In this document: piece by piece, positions 10,985 to 21,148 of the stretch
Layout: each line of letters opens with the position of its first letter
How positions within the stretch are numbered: position 1 is the first letter of the stretch
From: Pseudomonas syringae CC1557
GTDB lineage: Bacteria; Pseudomonadota; Gammaproteobacteria; Pseudomonadales; Pseudomonadaceae
Length of the DNA: 64,000 nt
Direction: 5' to 3'
NCBI RefSeq assembly: GCF_000452705.1
Contig: NZ_CP007014.1
Span: forward strand, 4,742,501 to 4,806,500
Made by a program: the position numbers and the translations under genes
Notes under the pieces: generated by a model
What the model was told of the DNA's origin: nothing
What the model saw: only the letters and a program-made list of their open reading frames with translations
Database searches by the model: none

Positions 10985-11097
10985 ATTCAGTCGCAAGACT
11001 GAACGGTAGCCTGAAAGACCTTGGTTCGGACTTTCAGATTATCTCCTCATCAGGCTAATCACGGTTTTTGACCCGGCTTTTTGCCGGGTCTTTTTTT
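10985..11097 (+). ncRNA. prrF: PrrF iron-responsive small RNA
   Basis: About 110 nt between a Fur-box promoter and a strong terminator. The stretch around 11038-11062 (ATTATCTCCTCATCAGGCTAATCAC) is the hallmark unstructured pairing region of PrrF RNAs, which repress mRNAs of iron-containing proteins when iron is scarce. The 5' end is inferred from the -10 and the 3' end from the terminator. Only one copy is present, in line with non-tandem prrF loci outside P. aeruginosa. In PAO1 prrF also lies downstream of the mrcB region. Confidence 0.9.
11070..11097 (+). terminator. prrF terminator
   Basis: An 8-bp GC-rich stem (GACCCGGC / GCCGGGTC) with a T-rich 5-base loop is followed by seven T's. It provides the 3' end of PrrF and also the Hfq-binding U-tail. 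Confidence 0.93.
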
Positions 11098-11120
11098 GCC
11101 CGCCTGAAGCAGGAACCACG

Positions 11121-11906
11121 TCAGAAACCGCCGCTTTCACCCGCTACTTCCTGCAGCCCCAATCGCCCCAGCAGGTCATCCAGCAGACTGGAACCGCCCA
11201 AACGCACGCGTCCGGCATTGACCCACTGCGTACCAAACCGTCCGCGAGCCAACGCCAGGTAAAAGCGTGCCTCGTCGTACGTGCGAATGCCTCCAGCGAC
11301 TTTGAATCCGACCTGCCCGCCAACATCAGCGATGGACGCCAGCATGATGCGTGCAGCTTGCGGAGTGACGTGGGTGGCGGCCTTGCCCGTGCTGCTCTTG
11401 ATGAAGTTGGCCCCTGAGGCAATTGCGTCGCAACAGGCGGCGTGGATGGTTTGCGAGTCCCGCAGATCACCTGTCTCAAGGGTCACCGTGAGCGCCACTT
11501 GCCCGCCGCACAACGAACTGCACGCCGATATCAGATCTATACCGGTCTGCCGGTCCCCACCCAGCAGTGACCGAAAGGGATAGACAATGTCAATCTCGTC
11601 AGCGCCAGCTATCAACGCAGCGCGCACTTCGGAAACCACCGATTCGATATTGCTGCTGCCGTGGGGGAAGTTGACCACAGCTACCACCTTGATATCGCGC
11701 GCCAGCATCCGGTCAAGCGTGGTGCGCGCCAGGCATACGAAGCGCGGCTGAACGCAAACTGCCGCGACAGGCCCGACTGGCGTCCAGGCCCGCTGGCAAA
11801 TACCGACAACGCGCTGTTCGGTGTCGTCGATGTTGAGGGCGAAAAGCTCCATCAACCTGATAGCCTGGCGCGCCTGCCACTCGTCATCTGCAGTCATGGG
11901 TTTCAT
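11121..11906 (-). CDS. deoC: deoxyribose-phosphate aldolase
   Basis: Cleaves 2-deoxyribose-5-phosphate to glyceraldehyde-3-phosphate and acetaldehyde in deoxynucleoside catabolism. It is a class I (Schiff base) aldolase with the expected motifs: EIDIVYPFRSLL (proton-relay Asp), FIKSSTGK (Schiff-base Lys) and VGFKVAGG (second active-site Lys), within about 261 residues. Start is uncertain: ATG 11906 is chosen, ATG 11897 is possible, and the frame stays open further upstream. No other deo genes are adjacent. It converges on prrF. Confidence 0.88.
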   Translation of the reverse strand: MKPMTADDEWQARQAIRLMELFALNIDDTEQRVVGICQRAWTPVGPVAAVCVQPRFVCLARTTLDRMLARDIKVVAVVNFPHGSSNIESVVSEVRAALIAGADEIDIVYPFRSLLGGDRQTGIDLISACSSLCGGQVALTVTLETGDLRDSQTIHAACCDAIASGANFIKSSTGKAATHVTPQAARIMLASIADVGGQVGFKVAGGIRTYDEARFYLALARGRFGTQWVNAGRVRLGGSSLLDDLLGRLGLQEVAGESGGF

Positions 11907-12129
11907 GGTGTTCCCGTTTTGAAAGACATGGCAGGACGATATACGGCCTGATAGACCAACAGGGACGGGCAACACACTCCGGGACATGAACTACATAAAT
12001 ATCGGAAAAGTACTACGCCACTTGTGCTGGGATAAAGCGGGACGCTCTTCAAAGCGGCGGCCTGTGGAAGCTGTCAAACTGAGCGGAGCGTAGTTCAGTA
12101 ATGGTTGAAAGTCGCCCTCCGGAGTCCCT

Positions 12130-12468
12130 TTGAGATTTCTTTGCACCTCCAGTCAGTTGCCCGAAGCACAAAGTCGCGGGTTTGAAGTCGGTGAGCACAA
12201 ACTGCTGGCGATCCGTCGTCAGGGAAGCGTGTTCATCTATCGCAATCGCTGTCCGCATCGCGGCATTAGTCTGGAGTGGCAGGCGGATCAATTCCTCGAC
12301 AGCAGCGCCAGCCTGATCCAGTGCGCCACGCATGGTGCGTTGTTTCTGATCGAGAGCGGCGAATGTGTTGCCGGGCCGTGTGAAGGTCAGTCGTTGACAG
12401 CGATTGGCTGCCGTGAGGATGACCAGGGTATCTGGGTCGAGCTGCCGCAAGATGATGACGGCTGTTGA
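12130..12468 (+). CDS. Rieske (2Fe-2S) domain protein
   Basis: A 112-residue single-domain Rieske protein. The cluster ligands are present as CPHRG (Cys-x-His, near residue 41) and CATHGA (Cys-x-x-His, near 66). It resembles the soluble NirD/ferredoxin-type Rieske proteins rather than an oxygenase large subunit. It starts at TTG 12130 with a GGAG just upstream; no ATG is available near the N-terminus of the domain. Its partner enzyme is not apparent nearby. It converges with sfsA. Confidence 0.85.
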   Translation: MRFLCTSSQLPEAQSRGFEVGEHKLLAIRRQGSVFIYRNRCPHRGISLEWQADQFLDSSASLIQCATHGALFLIESGECVAGPCEGQSLTAIGCREDDQGIWVELPQDDDGC

Positions 12469-12483
12469 ATACCCTTTACGCGC

Positions 12484-13197
12484 CTAGTCCAGCCATTGCA
12501 CCGTCAAAGGTCGGTCGATGTAGACCTGCTGCGGCGTCAGTTGCACGCCATACGCCAGAATCTGCACACCTGCGTCGACCGCTTCCCGCAACGCAGATGC
12601 ATAGGCAGGGTCGATTTCCTTCGCCGGACGCACGGCATCGACGCCGGTCAGGTTGACGCAATACAACAACACGGCACGCACACCTGCATGCGCCAGCGTC
12701 GCAAGCTCCCGCAAGTGCCGTGCACCCCGCTGGGTGACAGCATCGGGAAACGCGGCCACCGCAGAATCATCGAACCCCAAGGTGACGCTCTTCACTTCCA
12801 GGTACAGGTAGCCATCCGGGTATTCCAGGCGAAAGTCCACCCGGCTTTTTTCCTGTCCATAGGCCACCTCGCGCTTGAGTGCGGTAAAGCCGTTGAGCTC
12901 GCTGATGACGCCAGCGCGCAAAGCTTCCTCGACCAGCGTATTCGCGCGCCCGGTATTGATGCAGGCCAGGCGACCCTGTGGCGTTTCGCTGATTTCCCAA
13001 GTGCCCGGCAGCTTGCGTTTGGGGTCATTCGAGCGACTGAACCACACTCGCCCGCCAGGCATCATGCAATTGAGCATCGAACCGGTGTTGGGGCAATGAA
13101 TGGTCAGCCTTTCGCCGCTGTCGGTTTCGATATCAGCCAGAAAGCGCTTGTAACGAATCAGCAGGCGGCCTTGCTCAAGTTCCGGAGTAAAGCGCAT
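12484..13197 (-). CDS. sfsA: SfsA family protein (sugar fermentation stimulation)
   Basis: A 237-residue SfsA family protein: N-terminal OB-like DNA-binding region ([19 protein letters not shown]), then a nuclease-like fold with the conserved CPNTGSM and the acidic/Lys motif SRVDFRLE ... YLEVKSVT. E. coli SfsA was described as a DNA-binding regulator of maltose genes; the nuclease-like core is known from structural work. The ATG at 13197 overlaps the stop of the upstream aminotransferase (TGATG), indicating translational coupling. An upstream extension in the same frame overlaps that gene and is not used. Confidence 0.9.
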   Translation of the reverse strand: MRFTPELEQGRLLIRYKRFLADIETDSGERLTIHCPNTGSMLNCMMPGGRVWFSRSNDPKRKLPGTWEISETPQGRLACINTGRANTLVEEALRAGVISELNGFTALKREVAYGQEKSRVDFRLEYPDGYLYLEVKSVTLGFDDSAVAAFPDAVTQRGARHLRELATLAHAGVRAVLLYCVNLTGVDAVRPAKEIDPAYASALREAVDAGVQILAYGVQLTPQQVYIDRPLTVQWLD

Positions 13198-14369
13198 CAG
13201 GCGTTCCAGCTCCGCAGACCGCGAGTGATGCGCTCGACGGCCTGTTCCAGGCGCGGCAGGCTCTGCGTGTAGGCGAAGCGCACATGATGCCCCGCCTGAT
13301 GGCGACCGAAGTCCAGCCCCGGGGTGAAGGCCACATGCTCGGTTTCCAGAAAATGCCGACAAAACGCGATGGCGTCACCGCCAAACGCAGAAATGTCGGC
13401 ATACAGATAAAAAGCACCTTCCGGCTCGACAGCGATGCCAAAACCCAACGCCCGCAAAGCAGGCAGCAGAAAGTCCCGACGGCGGCCGAACTCGGCACGG
13501 CGCTGCTCGAGGATTGCCAGCGTCTGTGGCTCGAAGCAGGCCAGCGCGGCATATTGCGCCATGCTCGGTGCGCTGATGTAGAGGTTCTGCGCCAGCTTTT
13601 CCAGATCAGCCACCGCATCGGGTGGCGCAACCAGCCAGCCCAGCCGCCATCCGGTCATGCCGAAATACTTTGAAAAACTATTCAGCACGAAGGCGTCGTT
13701 ATCCACCTCCAGAACGCTGCTGGCTTCAACACCATAGGTGAGACCGTGATAGATCTCGTCCACCACAAAATGCCCGTTACGCGCCTTCAGTGCCTCGGAC
13801 AAGGCTGCCAACTCGCCACGCTGCAACAGCGTGCCAGTAGGGTTGGCAGGCGATGCGACCAACGCTCCGACGCTGTTCTGATTCCAGTGAGCAGCCACCA
13901 ATTCGGGCGTAAGCTGATAACGCTCCTGCGGCCCGACCGGGACCAGTTGCGCTTCGCCTTCGACCAGACGCAGAAAATGTCGATTGCACGGGTAGCCTGG
14001 ATCGGCCAGCAACCAATGCTTGCCTGGATCGACCAACAGACTGCTGGCGAGCAACAAGGCCCCCGAACCACCCGGGGTGACCAGAATGCGCTGCGGATCA
14101 ATGTCGAGCCTGTAGCGCTGGGCATAAAAACCAGCAATGGCTTCACGCAGTTGCGGCAGGCCACGGGCGGCGGTGTAACGAGTTTTGCCATCTGCCAGCG
14201 CCGCCTGTCCCGCCTTGATTATCGGTTCAGCGGTCGTGAAGTCGGGTTCGCCGATTTCCAGGTGGATGACATCATGGCCCGCCGCCTGTAATTCATTGGC
14301 CCGCGCCAGAAGCGCCATGACATGAAAAGGTTCGATGGCGCGACTGCGTGCGCTGTAAGGCTGAGCCAT
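13197..14369 (-). CDS. PLP-dependent aminotransferase, class I/II
   Basis: A 390-residue fold-type I aminotransferase. Visible motifs: [10 protein letters not shown] (cofactor phosphate region), [15 protein letters not shown] (Asp contacting the pyridine nitrogen), [15 protein letters not shown] (the Lys forms the internal aldimine), and a C-terminal HVRFAYTQS Arg for substrate carboxylate. Substrate is not evident from sequence; aspartate- or aromatic/alanine-type are all possible. The first gene of a two-gene unit with sfsA. Confidence 0.9.
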   Translation of the reverse strand: MAQPYSARSRAIEPFHVMALLARANELQAAGHDVIHLEIGEPDFTTAEPIIKAGQAALADGKTRYTAARGLPQLREAIAGFYAQRYRLDIDPQRILVTPGGSGALLLASSLLVDPGKHWLLADPGYPCNRHFLRLVEGEAQLVPVGPQERYQLTPELVAAHWNQNSVGALVASPANPTGTLLQRGELAALSEALKARNGHFVVDEIYHGLTYGVEASSVLEVDNDAFVLNSFSKYFGMTGWRLGWLVAPPDAVADLEKLAQNLYISAPSMAQYAALACFEPQTLAILEQRRAEFGRRRDFLLPALRALGFGIAVEPEGAFYLYADISAFGGDAIAFCRHFLETEHVAFTPGLDFGRHQAGHHVRFAYTQSLPRLEQAVERITRGLRSWNA

Positions 14370-14718
14370 GGGTCTTCCTTATAGTGAAGCGGGAGCAAAA
14401 CATGATTGTCATGACGGCGAGGCATGATTCTACCCGACCGCCCGACTGCCGTGCCTTTCCAGGCTTGCCTGTACGGGTCGGCGGATGCCGGGCAAAAGAT
14501 AAATACGACGGAGCGAAGCAGCTAGAGTTCATTTATGTGCAGGGCTGTTTAGCAAGAGCCATCTTTGTAGGCCAATTGCGCCATCATGCTCGACAACCGG
14601 GAGTAGCGCACTCCGATTTGATCTGGTAAGTTCGCCCGCTTGCAGTTGCAGGGCCGACCGGTGTCGGTGATGGAACAATCCTGCACAACGGATTAGAAGA
14701 GTGAGAGGCGGTCCAGAC
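14370..14718. other. aminotransferase/dksA intergenic region
   Basis: A 349-base gap between divergent genes; it must contain the dksA and aminotransferase promoters. I see a small hairpin (CCGAC/GTCGG, about 14653-14666) in the probable dksA leader but no clear operator, repeat or conserved small gene. Confidence 0.35.
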
Positions 14719-15159
14719 ATGCCCACCCAAGAGAACCAACAAAGCAAGCCAATCAGCGGCTTTGAACCCTACGTGCAAACGAAGGGCGAAGAGTACATGG
14801 GCGAGTCCATGCGCTTGCATTTCACCAAAATCCTGAACAAATGGAAGCAGGACTTGATGAAAGAGGTCGACCGCACGGTTGACCACATGAAGGACGAAGC
14901 TGCGAATTTCCCTGATCCGGCCGACCGTGCCAGCCAGGAAGAGGAGTTCAGCCTTGAGCTTCGTGCCCGTGATCGCGAGCGCAAATTGATCAAGAAGATC
15001 GACAAAACGCTGCAACTGATCAAGGACGAGGAATATGGCTGGTGTGAATCCTGCGGCGTTGAGATCGGTATCCGCCGCCTTGAGGCACGCCCAACGGCTG
15101 ACCAGTGCGTCGACTGCAAGACGCTTGCAGAAATCAAGGAAAAACAGGTCGGCAAATGA
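14719..15159 (+). CDS. dksA: RNA polymerase-binding transcription factor DksA
   Basis: Secondary-channel RNA polymerase factor acting with ppGpp to redirect transcription in starvation. The 146-residue protein has the long coiled coil (about 30-105) and the four-cysteine zinc finger (CESCG ... CVDC, near 112-137) of the canonical zinc-containing form. ATG 14719 is preceded by a GAGAGGCGG site; the in-frame GTG at 14701 is less likely. A strong terminator follows. In PAO1 dksA is likewise followed by gluQ and cbrAB. Confidence 0.96.
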   Translation: MPTQENQQSKPISGFEPYVQTKGEEYMGESMRLHFTKILNKWKQDLMKEVDRTVDHMKDEAANFPDPADRASQEEEFSLELRARDRERKLIKKIDKTLQLIKDEEYGWCESCGVEIGIRRLEARPTADQCVDCKTLAEIKEKQVGK

Positions 15160-15180
15160 CCTGACGTTGGCCTTGAACTG

Positions 15181-15207
15181 AAAAAAGACGCTTCGGCGTC
15201 TTTTTTT
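15181..15207 (+). terminator. dksA terminator
   Basis: An AGACGC/GCGTCT stem with a TTCG tetraloop is flanked by six A's and seven T's, directly after dksA. Confidence 0.92.
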
Positions 15208-15254
15208 GTGCCTGCTTGAATCACGACGATAGTCCAGGTGCCCTATTTCTGGAG

Positions 15255-15372
15255 TCTGTAGCGGCCTCTTCGCGAGCAAGCGCTGCGCCAGAATCAACAG
15301 CGGATTTGCCTATAACGATGAGCACTGCGCGTGGTGCTGCGTTTCGCTTGCTCGCTCACGCTCGCCGCCCTT
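15255..15372. repeat. REP-like intergenic repeat remnants
   Basis: The segment GGCCTCTTCGCGAGCAAG (from about 15261) is the reverse complement of the familiar Pseudomonas REP core. From about 15317 ACGATGAGC.CTGCGCG closely matches a stretch at about 27517-27534 in front of the DUF2236 gene. They are probably fragments of dispersed extragenic repeats; boundaries are approximate. Confidence 0.5.
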
Positions 15373-15384
15373 AACATCCCGGCC

Positions 15385-16272
15385 ATGAAAAAACCGACCT
15401 ATATCGGGCGCTTTGCGCCGACTCCCAGTGGTTATCTGCATTTCGGCTCGCTGGTCGCAGCGCTGGCGTCGTATCTGGATGCGCGTGCGGTGGGTGGGCA
15501 GTGGTTGCTGCGCATGGAAGATCTCGACCCGCCTCGCGAAGAGCCGGGTGCACAAACGGCGATTCTCGACACCCTGGAGCGTTACGGTTTCGAATGGGAC
15601 GGCGCGATGGTCCGCCAGAGCGAGCGTCATGAAGCCTATGCTGAAATCATCCAGCGCTGGTTCAATCATGGCCTGGCGTACGCGTGCACCTGCTCGCGCA
15701 AGCAGCTTGAGTCGTTTCAGGGTATTTACCCGGGGTTCTGTCGCGATGCGGGACACGCACCAGACAACGCGGCAATCCGCATTCGTGTACCCGAGCTGGA
15801 ATACCGTTTCGAAGACCGGGCGCAGGGCATCTTTCGCATGCATCTGGGCCGTGAGAGCGGTGATTTCGTGATTCGCAGGCGTGACGGGCTTTACGCCTAT
15901 CAGCTCGCGGTGGTCATCGATGACGCCTGGCAAGGCATCACCGACATTGTGCGCGGCGCCGATCTGCTGGACTCGACCCCTCGGCATTTATATCTGCAGG
16001 AACTGTTGGGCCTGCCTCAGCCGCGCTACCTGCATGTACCGTTGATCACCCAGCCGGACGGTCACAAGCTCGGCAAATCCTATCGTTCCCCGCCGCTACC
16101 GGCCGACCAGGCAACACCGCTATTGCTGCGGGCCCTGCGCGCGCTGGGCCAGACAGTCGAAGCGCACATGGCCGAGGGCACCGCGAAGGAAGTGCTCGCC
16201 TGGGGAATCGAGCACTGGAACGCCGACCTGATCCCCAGGCTGCGCACGATTGAAGAAGCCCGGATAGACTGA
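15385..16272 (+). CDS. gluQ: glutamyl-Q tRNA(Asp) synthetase
   Basis: Attaches glutamate to queuosine at position 34 of tRNA-Asp. A 295-residue paralogue of the GluRS catalytic core without the anticodon-binding domain. Visible are the HIGH-like segment (PTPSGYLHFGS, residues about 12-22), the Zn-binding cysteines (CTCSRKQ ... FCRD) and a KMSKS-like HKLGKS. ATG 15385 lacks a strong ribosome site, but the protein start fits the family; the frame is open a little further upstream across repeat-like DNA. It sits between dksA and cbrXAB, as in other pseudomonads. Confidence 0.94.
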   Translation: MKKPTYIGRFAPTPSGYLHFGSLVAALASYLDARAVGGQWLLRMEDLDPPREEPGAQTAILDTLERYGFEWDGAMVRQSERHEAYAEIIQRWFNHGLAYACTCSRKQLESFQGIYPGFCRDAGHAPDNAAIRIRVPELEYRFEDRAQGIFRMHLGRESGDFVIRRRDGLYAYQLAVVIDDAWQGITDIVRGADLLDSTPRHLYLQELLGLPQPRYLHVPLITQPDGHKLGKSYRSPPLPADQATPLLLRALRALGQTVEAHMAEGTAKEVLAWGIEHWNADLIPRLRTIEEARID

Positions 16273-16370
16273 TCCAGAGCGGTCGCCGAAAACTGCGACT
16301 TATGGATGCTTGCAGGTTATCCGGCATCCGTTAACATGCCGCTCCTCATCTACCAGCGCAGGGAGACCAG

Positions 16371-16547
16371 ATGTACATATACCGGTTGGTTTTGCTTCTG
16401 GTGGTAGGCATCTACCTGTTCTCCCCGGCCATCATGGACTGGTGGATCGACGCAACCGGCGCCTGGTATCGGCCGTACATGCTGTGGCTGATCCTGATCG
16501 TGGTGACGTTCATTCTGCAGAGCCAGCGAGATGCCGATGAGCTTTAG
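16371..16547 (+). CDS. cbrX: small membrane protein CbrX
   Basis: A 58-residue protein with two predicted transmembrane helices (about 6-23 and 36-50) around a Trp-rich loop (MDWWIDATGAWYRPYM). GGGAG lies 6-10 nt upstream of the ATG. Its 3' end overlaps the start of cbrA by 11-17 nt, so cbrA translation is probably coupled to it. A small gene in this position, named cbrX and translationally coupled to cbrA, has been described in P. putida. Confidence 0.85.
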   Translation: MYIYRLVLLLVVGIYLFSPAIMDWWIDATGAWYRPYMLWLILIVVTFILQSQRDADEL

Positions 16548-19485
16548 TCTGACGCAGATGCTGCTGGTCAGCGCCGCCTACCTGCTGCTGCTGTTCGGCG
16601 TGGCCTGGGTCAGCGAGCGCGGCCTGATTCCGCGCTGGATCATTCGCCATCCTCTGACCTACACCCTTTCACTCGGCGTGTACGCCAGTGCCTGGGCGTT
16701 TTACGGCACTGTCGGGCTGGCCTACAAATACGGCTACGGCTTTCTGTCCAGTTACCTCGGCGTTTCCGGCGCATTCCTGCTGGCGCCGGTGCTGCTTTAC
16801 CCTATTCTCAAGATTACCCGCACCTACCAACTGTCATCGCTGGCCGACCTGTTCGCCTTCCGTTTTCGCAGCACCTGGGCCGGCGCGCTGACCACCATTT
16901 TCATGCTGATTGGCGTGTTGCCGTTACTCGCCTTGCAGATTCAGGCAGTGGCTGACTCCATCAGTATCCTGACCCGTGAACCGGTGCAGGACCGGGTCGC
17001 CATTGCCTTTTGCGCATTGATCACCCTGTTCACCATCTTCTTTGGCTCGCGGCATATCGCGACCCGCGAGAAGCATGAAGGTCTGGTGTTCGCCATTGCA
17101 TTCGAGTCGCTGATCAAGCTGATCGCGCTGGGGGGTGTCGGCCTTTATGCCTTGTACGGCGTGTTCGACGGCCCGCAACAGCTTGAATTATGGCTGCTGC
17201 AGAATCAGACCGCCCTCGCCTCGCTGCACACGCCCTTGCAGGAAGGGCCCTGGCGCACCCTGCTGCTGGTGTTCTTCGCCTCGGCCATCGTCATGCCGCA
17301 CATGTATCACATGACCTTCACGGAAAACCTCAATCCGCGCTCGCTGGTCAGCGCCAGTTGGGGGCTGCCGCTGTTTTTACTGTTGATCAGCCTGGCCGTG
17401 CCGCTGATTTTGTGGGCCGGGCTCAAGCTAGGCGCCACCACCAGTCCGGAATATTTCACCCTTGGAATCGGCATCGCCGCCAACAGCAAGTCGCTGGCTC
17501 TGCTTGCCTACATCGGAGGCCTCTCGGCAGCCAGCGGGCTGATCATTGTCACCACACTGGCGCTGTCCGGCATGGCACTCAACCATCTGGTGCTGCCGCT
17601 TTACCAGCCACCGGCCGAAGGCAATATCTATCGCTGGCTGAAATGGACCCGGCGCGGGCTGATCGTGGCAATCATCGCCCTGGGCTACGCCTTCTATCTG
17701 ATGCTGGGTGCCCAGCAGGATCTGGCCAACCTGGGCATCGTCGCCTTCGTCGCGACCCTGCAATTTCTGCCCGGCGTACTGTCAGTGCTGTACTGGCCGA
17801 CCGCCAACCGGCGCGGTTTCATTGCTGGCCTGCTGGCCGGGATTTGCGTGTGGGTGGTCAGCATGCTGCTGCCGCTGATCGGCAACCTGCAGGGCTTTTA
17901 TATCCCTTGGCTGAACATGATCTACGTACTGGACGACACCAGTTGGCACATGGCAGCGATTGCTTCGCTGGCGGCCAACGTGTTGCTGTTCACCCTGATT
18001 TCGCTGTTCACCAACGCCAGCCCTGAAGAAGTCAGTGCCGCCGAGGCCTGCGCAGTTGATAACGTGAGCCGCCCGCAACGCCGCGAACTGCATGCGGTGT
18101 CACCGCAGGAATTCGCCACGCAACTGGCCAAGCCCCTCGGCGCGAAAGCCGCGCAGAAAGAAGTCGAACAGGCGTTGCGTGATCTTTACCTGCCCTTCGA
18201 CGAGCGCCGTCCTTATGCGCTACGCCGCCTGCGCGACCGGATCGAAGCCAACCTGTCGGGCTTGATGGGCCCCAGTGTTGCGCAGGACATGGTGGAAACC
18301 TTCCTGCCCTACAAGTCCGGCAGCGAAAAATACGTTACCGAAGACATTCACTTTATCGAAAGCCGGCTTGAGGACTACCACTCGCGCCTGACCGGGCTTG
18401 CCGCCGAACTCGATGCCCTGCGCCGCTACCACCGGCAGACGTTGCAGGAACTGCCCATGGGCGTGTGTTCACTGGCCGAAGATCAGGAAATATTGATGTG
18501 GAACCGGGCGATGGAAGAGCTCACCGGAATTGTTGCGCAACGTGTCGTCGGCTCACGCCTGGACACCATCGCGGAACCATGGAAAGGGTTGCTGACTGGT
18601 TTCACCAGCGTGCCGGACGAGCATTTGCACAAACAGAAACTCGGTCTGGACGGACAGACCCGCTGGCTCAACCTGCACAAGGCGGCCATCAATGAACCGC
18701 TCGCACCCGGTAACAGTGGCCTGGTAGTGCTGGTTGAAGACCTGACCGATACCCAGATGCTTGAAGACAAGCTGGTGCATTCCGAACGACTGGCCAGCAT
18801 CGGACGCCTGGCTGCCGGCGTGGCGCATGAGATCGGCAACCCGATCACCGGCATCGCCTGCCTTGCGCAAAACCTGCGTGAAGAACGCGAAGAAGACGGC
18901 GAACTGAAGGAAATCAGCAGCCAGATCCTTGAACAGACCAAGCGCGTATCGCGGATCGTCCAGTCGCTGATGAGCTTCGCCCACGCGGGTGCTCATCAGC
19001 ACAGCGACGAGGCCGTCTGTCTGGCCGAAGTGGCCCAGGATGCTATTGGTCTGCTGGCGCTGAACCGGCGCAATTTCGAAGTACACTTCTACAACCTGTG
19101 CAACCCCGAACACTGGGCCGTCGGTGATCCGCAGCGCCTTGCGCAGGTCCTGATCAACCTGCTCTCCAACGCACGCGACGCGTCCCCTGCGGGCAGCGCA
19201 GTCAGGGTCAAGAGCGAAGTATCCGAGCACACTGTCGACCTCATCGTCGAAGACGAAGGCAGCGGAATTTCAAAGGCAATCATGGACCGTTTGTTCGAGC
19301 CATTTTTTACCACCAAGGAGCCTGGCGAAGGAACCGGACTTGGCCTTGCGCTGGTCTATTCCATCGTTGAAGAGCATTATGGACAGATCACTATCGACAG
19401 CCCGGCCGACCCCGAGCAACAGCGTGGCACTCGAATTCGGGTGACCTTGCCACGCCATGTCGACGCGACGTCCACCGCGAACTGA
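16531..19485 (+). CDS. cbrA: sensor histidine kinase CbrA
   Basis: Membrane sensor of the CbrAB system controlling carbon/nitrogen balance. In its 984 residues the N-terminal ~500 form a sodium:solute-symporter (SSS) domain with about 13 helices. A linker/PAS region follows ([27 protein letters not shown]). Then come HisKA with H-box [21 protein letters not shown] and the HATPase N (LLSNARDAS), G1 (DEGSGIS) and G2 (GTGLGLAL) boxes. Two ATGs, at 16531 and 16537, are possible starts; both lie within cbrX. The fusion of a transporter-like domain to a kinase is typical of CbrA. Confidence 0.96.
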   Translation: MPMSFSLTQMLLVSAAYLLLLFGVAWVSERGLIPRWIIRHPLTYTLSLGVYASAWAFYGTVGLAYKYGYGFLSSYLGVSGAFLLAPVLLYPILKITRTYQLSSLADLFAFRFRSTWAGALTTIFMLIGVLPLLALQIQAVADSISILTREPVQDRVAIAFCALITLFTIFFGSRHIATREKHEGLVFAIAFESLIKLIALGGVGLYALYGVFDGPQQLELWLLQNQTALASLHTPLQEGPWRTLLLVFFASAIVMPHMYHMTFTENLNPRSLVSASWGLPLFLLLISLAVPLILWAGLKLGATTSPEYFTLGIGIAANSKSLALLAYIGGLSAASGLIIVTTLALSGMALNHLVLPLYQPPAEGNIYRWLKWTRRGLIVAIIALGYAFYLMLGAQQDLANLGIVAFVATLQFLPGVLSVLYWPTANRRGFIAGLLAGICVWVVSMLLPLIGNLQGFYIPWLNMIYVLDDTSWHMAAIASLAANVLLFTLISLFTNASPEEVSAAEACAVDNVSRPQRRELHAVSPQEFATQLAKPLGAKAAQKEVEQALRDLYLPFDERRPYALRRLRDRIEANLSGLMGPSVAQDMVETFLPYKSGSEKYVTEDIHFIESRLEDYHSRLTGLAAELDALRRYHRQTLQELPMGVCSLAEDQEILMWNRAMEELTGIVAQRVVGSRLDTIAEPWKGLLTGFTSVPDEHLHKQKLGLDGQTRWLNLHKAAINEPLAPGNSGLVVLVEDLTDTQMLEDKLVHSERLASIGRLAAGVAHEIGNPITGIACLAQNLREEREEDGELKEISSQILEQTKRVSRIVQSLMSFAHAGAHQHSDEAVCLAEVAQDAIGLLALNRRNFEVHFYNLCNPEHWAVGDPQRLAQVLINLLSNARDASPAGSAVRVKSEVSEHTVDLIVEDEGSGISKAIMDRLFEPFFTTKEPGEGTGLGLALVYSIVEEHYGQITIDSPADPEQQRGTRIRVTLPRHVDATSTAN

Positions 19486-19507
19486 GACCGTCGAGAGAAC
19501 TGAATCA

Positions 19508-20941
19508 ATGCCGCATATTTTGATCGTCGAAGACGAAACGATTATCCGCTCAGCCCTGCGTCGTCTGCTTGAACGCAATCAGTATGAGGTCAGTGAAGCG
19601 GGCTCCGTTCAGGAAGCTCAGGAACGTTTCAGCATTCCATCATTTGATTTGATTGTCAGCGACCTGCGTCTGCCAGGCGCACCCGGCACCGAACTGATAA
19701 AGCTGGGCGAAGGTAAACCGGTGCTGATCATGACCAGTTACGCAAGCCTGCGCTCGGCCGTCGACTCGATGAAGATGGGCGCGGTGGATTACATCGCCAA
19801 ACCTTTCGATCACGACGAAATGCTCCAGGCTGTCTCGCGTATTCTGCGGGATCGCCAGACCGTGAAGAGCCTGCAAGCCGAACGCAGCGCCATGAGTAAG
19901 GTGAACGGCGCCGAAAAAGTCACCTCGCAGAACGCCAGTGGCGAGATCGGCATCATCGGCTCCTGCCCGCCGATGCTCGATCTTTACAGCAAGATCCGCA
20001 AAGTGGCGCCGACCGACTCCAACGTTCTGGTTCAGGGTGAATCCGGTACGGGCAAGGAACTGGTCGCCCGTGCACTGCACAACCTTTCACGCCGTGCCAA
20101 GGCACCGATGATTTCGGTCAACTGCGCAGCGATCCCTGAATCGCTGATCGAGTCCGAACTGTTCGGTCACGAGAAAGGCGCATTCACCGGAGCCAGCGCC
20201 GGTCGTGCCGGGCTGGTCGAAGCGGCAGACGGCGGGACCCTGTTTCTCGACGAGATCGGCGAACTGCCACTGGAAGCCCAGGCGCGCCTGCTGCGCGTCC
20301 TGCAGGAAGGCGAAATCCGGCGTGTCGGTTCGGTGCAGTCACAGAAGGTCGATGTGCGCCTGATTGCTGCAACACACCGAGACCTCAAGACCCTGGCCAA
20401 GAATGGCGAATTCCGTGAAGACCTGTTTTACCGTCTGCACGTTATCGCCCTCAAGCTGCCGGCGTTGCGCGAACGTGGCAGCGATGTACTGGAAATTGCC
20501 CAGGCGTTTCTGGTGCGGCAAAGCGCCAAGGTTGGCCGTGACGACCTGAAGTTTGCCCCGGACGCCGAACAGGCCATCCGTCATTACAGCTGGCCGGGCA
20601 ACGTACGCGAACTGGAAAACGCCGTCGAGCGCTCGGTGATCCTTTGCGAAAACCCGGACATTACCGCCGACCTGCTGGGCATCGACATCGAACTGGACGG
20701 TCTCGATGACGACGAGTACATGGGCATGGCCCCACTGCCCGGTTCCTCGAACACCACCGGCAGCGAGCCGAGCGAAGACCTTTCGCTGGAAGACTACTTC
20801 CAGCACTTCGTTCTGGAACACCAGGACCACATGACCGAAACCGAACTGGCGCGCAAGCTGGGCGTCAGTCGCAAGTGCCTGTGGGAGCGTCGCCAGCGTT
20901 TGGGCATCCCGCGCCGCAAGGGTGTGGCCAGCGAAACCTGA
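19508..20941 (+). CDS. cbrB: sigma54-dependent response regulator CbrB
   Basis: NtrC-type activator phosphorylated by CbrA; its best-known target is crcZ, directly downstream. The 477-residue protein has a receiver domain (phospho-acceptor Asp52 in IVSDLRLPG, Lys in AKPFD), an AAA+ domain with Walker A GESGTGKE, the sigma54-contacting GAFTGA loop and Walker [12 protein letters not shown], and a C-terminal Fis-type helix-turn-helix ([21 protein letters not shown]). ATG 19508 lies 22 nt after the cbrA stop. Confidence 0.97.
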   Translation: MPHILIVEDETIIRSALRRLLERNQYEVSEAGSVQEAQERFSIPSFDLIVSDLRLPGAPGTELIKLGEGKPVLIMTSYASLRSAVDSMKMGAVDYIAKPFDHDEMLQAVSRILRDRQTVKSLQAERSAMSKVNGAEKVTSQNASGEIGIIGSCPPMLDLYSKIRKVAPTDSNVLVQGESGTGKELVARALHNLSRRAKAPMISVNCAAIPESLIESELFGHEKGAFTGASAGRAGLVEAADGGTLFLDEIGELPLEAQARLLRVLQEGEIRRVGSVQSQKVDVRLIAATHRDLKTLAKNGEFREDLFYRLHVIALKLPALRERGSDVLEIAQAFLVRQSAKVGRDDLKFAPDAEQAIRHYSWPGNVRELENAVERSVILCENPDITADLLGIDIELDGLDDDEYMGMAPLPGSSNTTGSEPSEDLSLEDYFQHFVLEHQDHMTETELARKLGVSRKCLWERRQRLGIPRRKGVASET

Positions 20942-20989
20942 AACCCTGCGCGGGGCTCTGGCATGCGGCGCACAGGGCGACACAGAAAC

Positions 20990-21015
20990 TGTTACCGCCA
21001 ATACTTCACGTAACA
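20990..21015 (+). promoter_or_regulatory. probable CbrB upstream activating site for crcZ
   Basis: The palindrome TGTTAC-N14-GTAACA matches the inverted-repeat architecture described for CbrB sites. It is centred about 147 bases before the inferred crcZ start, a usual distance for a sigma54 enhancer. A further GGTAAC half-site follows at 21031-21036, inside the loop of the cbrB terminator. Confidence 0.7.
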
Positions 21016-21053
21016 AAAGCCGGGTCTTACGGTAACGCAGGCCCGGCTTTTTT
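21015..21053 (+). terminator. cbrB terminator
   Basis: A 10-bp stem (AAAAGCCGGG / CCCGGCTTTT) with a 17-base loop is followed by a T-run. It separates cbrB from the independently transcribed crcZ. The loop contains a GGTAAC sequence. Confidence 0.85.
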
Positions 21054-21122
21054 ATGCCCGTTTGCGCCGACAAATTCCGCTCGTTGCTCGCGAAGCCCCG
21101 ATTACCGGGCCTTCGCAAAAGT

Positions 21123-21138
21123 TGGCACAGCATCTGCA
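21123..21138 (+). promoter_or_regulatory. sigma54 promoter of crcZ
   Basis: TGGCAC-N6-TGCA: the invariant GG (21124-21125) and GC (21136-21137) are exactly 10 nt apart, as RpoN requires. Transcription should begin at about 21149. Confidence 0.9.
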
Positions 21139-21148
21139 ATATGTCTGA

